This document shows positions 6,279 through 6,904 of a stretch of DNA of 6,904 nucleotides, in pieces. The notes beneath the pieces were generated by a model. That model did not search any database, was not told the origin of the DNA, and saw only the letters and a list, made by a program, of their open reading frames with translations. The first letter of the stretch is position 1. Every line of letters starts with the position of its first letter. The translations under genes were made by a program, and so were the position numbers. This DNA comes from Candidatus Aerophobota bacterium (lineage in GTDB: Bacteria; Aerophobota; Aerophobia; Aerophobales; B3-G15): positions 1-6,904 of the forward strand of contig DRTT01000093.1 in the NCBI GenBank assembly GCA_011372105.1, written 5' to 3'.

Positions 6279-6904
6279 ATGGAGGAAAAAAACACAAGAT
6301 ACATACTTAATTTTGAAAAACCCCTGATTGAGCTGGAAAACAAAATCCAGGAGCTTAAAAATTTAACTGAAAAGGAAGGAATTGATCTGAAGGAAGAAAT
6401 TGAAAGTCTAAAAGAACGCTTAAAAAGTCTTGAAGAGAAAACTTTTACAAATCTTACTCCCTGGCAAAGAGTTCAACTTGCAAGGCATCCTGCAAGACCA
6501 AAAACACTTACTCTTGTTGAATCAATATTTGATGAATGGCTTGAACTACACGGAGATAGGCTTTGTTCTGATGATCAGGCCATAGTAGCAGGTTTTGGAA
6601 AGATAGAAAATCATAAAGTCGCCTGGATGGGGCATCAGAAAGGAGAGTCTATAAAGGAAAATCTAACTCGTAATTTTGGTATGGCACATCCGGAAGGATA
6701 CAGAAAGGCAAAGAGAATTATGACCCTTGCTGAAAAATTTCATCTCCCAATTATAAGTTTCATAGATACACCCGGAGCATACCCTGGAATAGAAGCAGAG
6801 GAGAGGGGTCAGGCTGAAGCAATAGCATCAAATCTTGAGAAAATGTCCCAGCTTAAAACACCTATCCTTGTAATCATTATTGGAGAAGGAGGAAGTGGAG
6901 GAGC
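6279..6904 (+). CDS. accA: Acetyl-CoA carboxylase carboxyltransferase subunit alpha (5' part, cut by window end)
   Basis: AccA with AccD forms the carboxyltransferase that moves CO2 from biotinylated AccB to acetyl-CoA, giving malonyl-CoA for fatty-acid synthesis. The 208 visible codons hold a family-typical N-terminal coiled coil (about residues 15-55), then [72 protein letters not shown] (with the oxyanion-type Gly-rich turn) and [10 protein letters not shown] at the edge. The full protein is usually about 320 residues, so roughly a third lies beyond the window. ATG 6279 is preceded by AGGAGAG (6263-6269), which lies within the end of the previous gene, and the start is three bases after that gene's stop. 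It has no promoter of its own here, so it probably depends on the upstream operon. Confidence 0.97.
   Translation, partial: MEEKNTRYILNFEKPLIELENKIQELKNLTEKEGIDLKEEIESLKERLKSLEEKTFTNLTPWQRVQLARHPARPKTLTLVESIFDEWLELHGDRLCSDDQAIVAGFGKIENHKVAWMGHQKGESIKENLTRNFGMAHPEGYRKAKRIMTLAEKFHLPIISFIDTPGAYPGIEAEERGQAEAIASNLEKMSQLKTPILVIIIGEGGSGG

Overview
The window is AT-rich bacterial DNA in which every intact gene lies on the + strand and is tightly packed. Arginine is written mostly as AGA/AGG. Aspartate dehydrogenase (nadX-type) sits next to nadC rather than the usual L-aspartate oxidase gene. A signal-peptide protein with beta-barrel-like sequence points to an outer membrane. Together these suggest a Gram-negative-type, possibly thermophilic and anaerobic bacterium from a deep or uncultured lineage. 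I cannot name the taxon from this sequence.

Layout: (1) positions 1-278 hold the 3' end of an unrecognised gene. (2) A near-perfect sigma-70-type promoter (287-314) follows within 10 bases and drives a two-gene NAD unit, aspartate dehydrogenase (343-1149) and nadC (1160-2014). These would make iminoaspartate and convert quinolinate to nicotinate mononucleotide; quinolinate synthase NadA is not in the window. (3) The 310-base gap 2015-2324 looks empty but carries, on the minus strand, a decayed fragment of an HD-GYP domain (c-di-GMP phosphodiesterase family). It has nonsense codons and a frameshift, and it runs up to, and probably into, the nadC stop codon. (4) A second good promoter (2272-2300, extended -10) starts a tight run: PHP-domain phosphoesterase (2325-2978), CtpA-type S41 protease (2975-4363), a divergent polysaccharide deacetylase of the YibQ/DUF610 family (4370-5443), a small YjbH-like outer-membrane candidate (5454-6275), and the 5' part of accA (6279 to the window end). 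Junctions are -4, +6, +10 and +3 bases, so this is probably one operon.

The second operon joins cell-envelope functions (periplasmic protease, polysaccharide deacetylase-like protein, outer-membrane candidate) to the first step of fatty-acid synthesis (AccA). I did not find a convincing undescribed system. The most unusual item is the HD-GYP gene fossil between the two operons, which simple ORF calling would miss.
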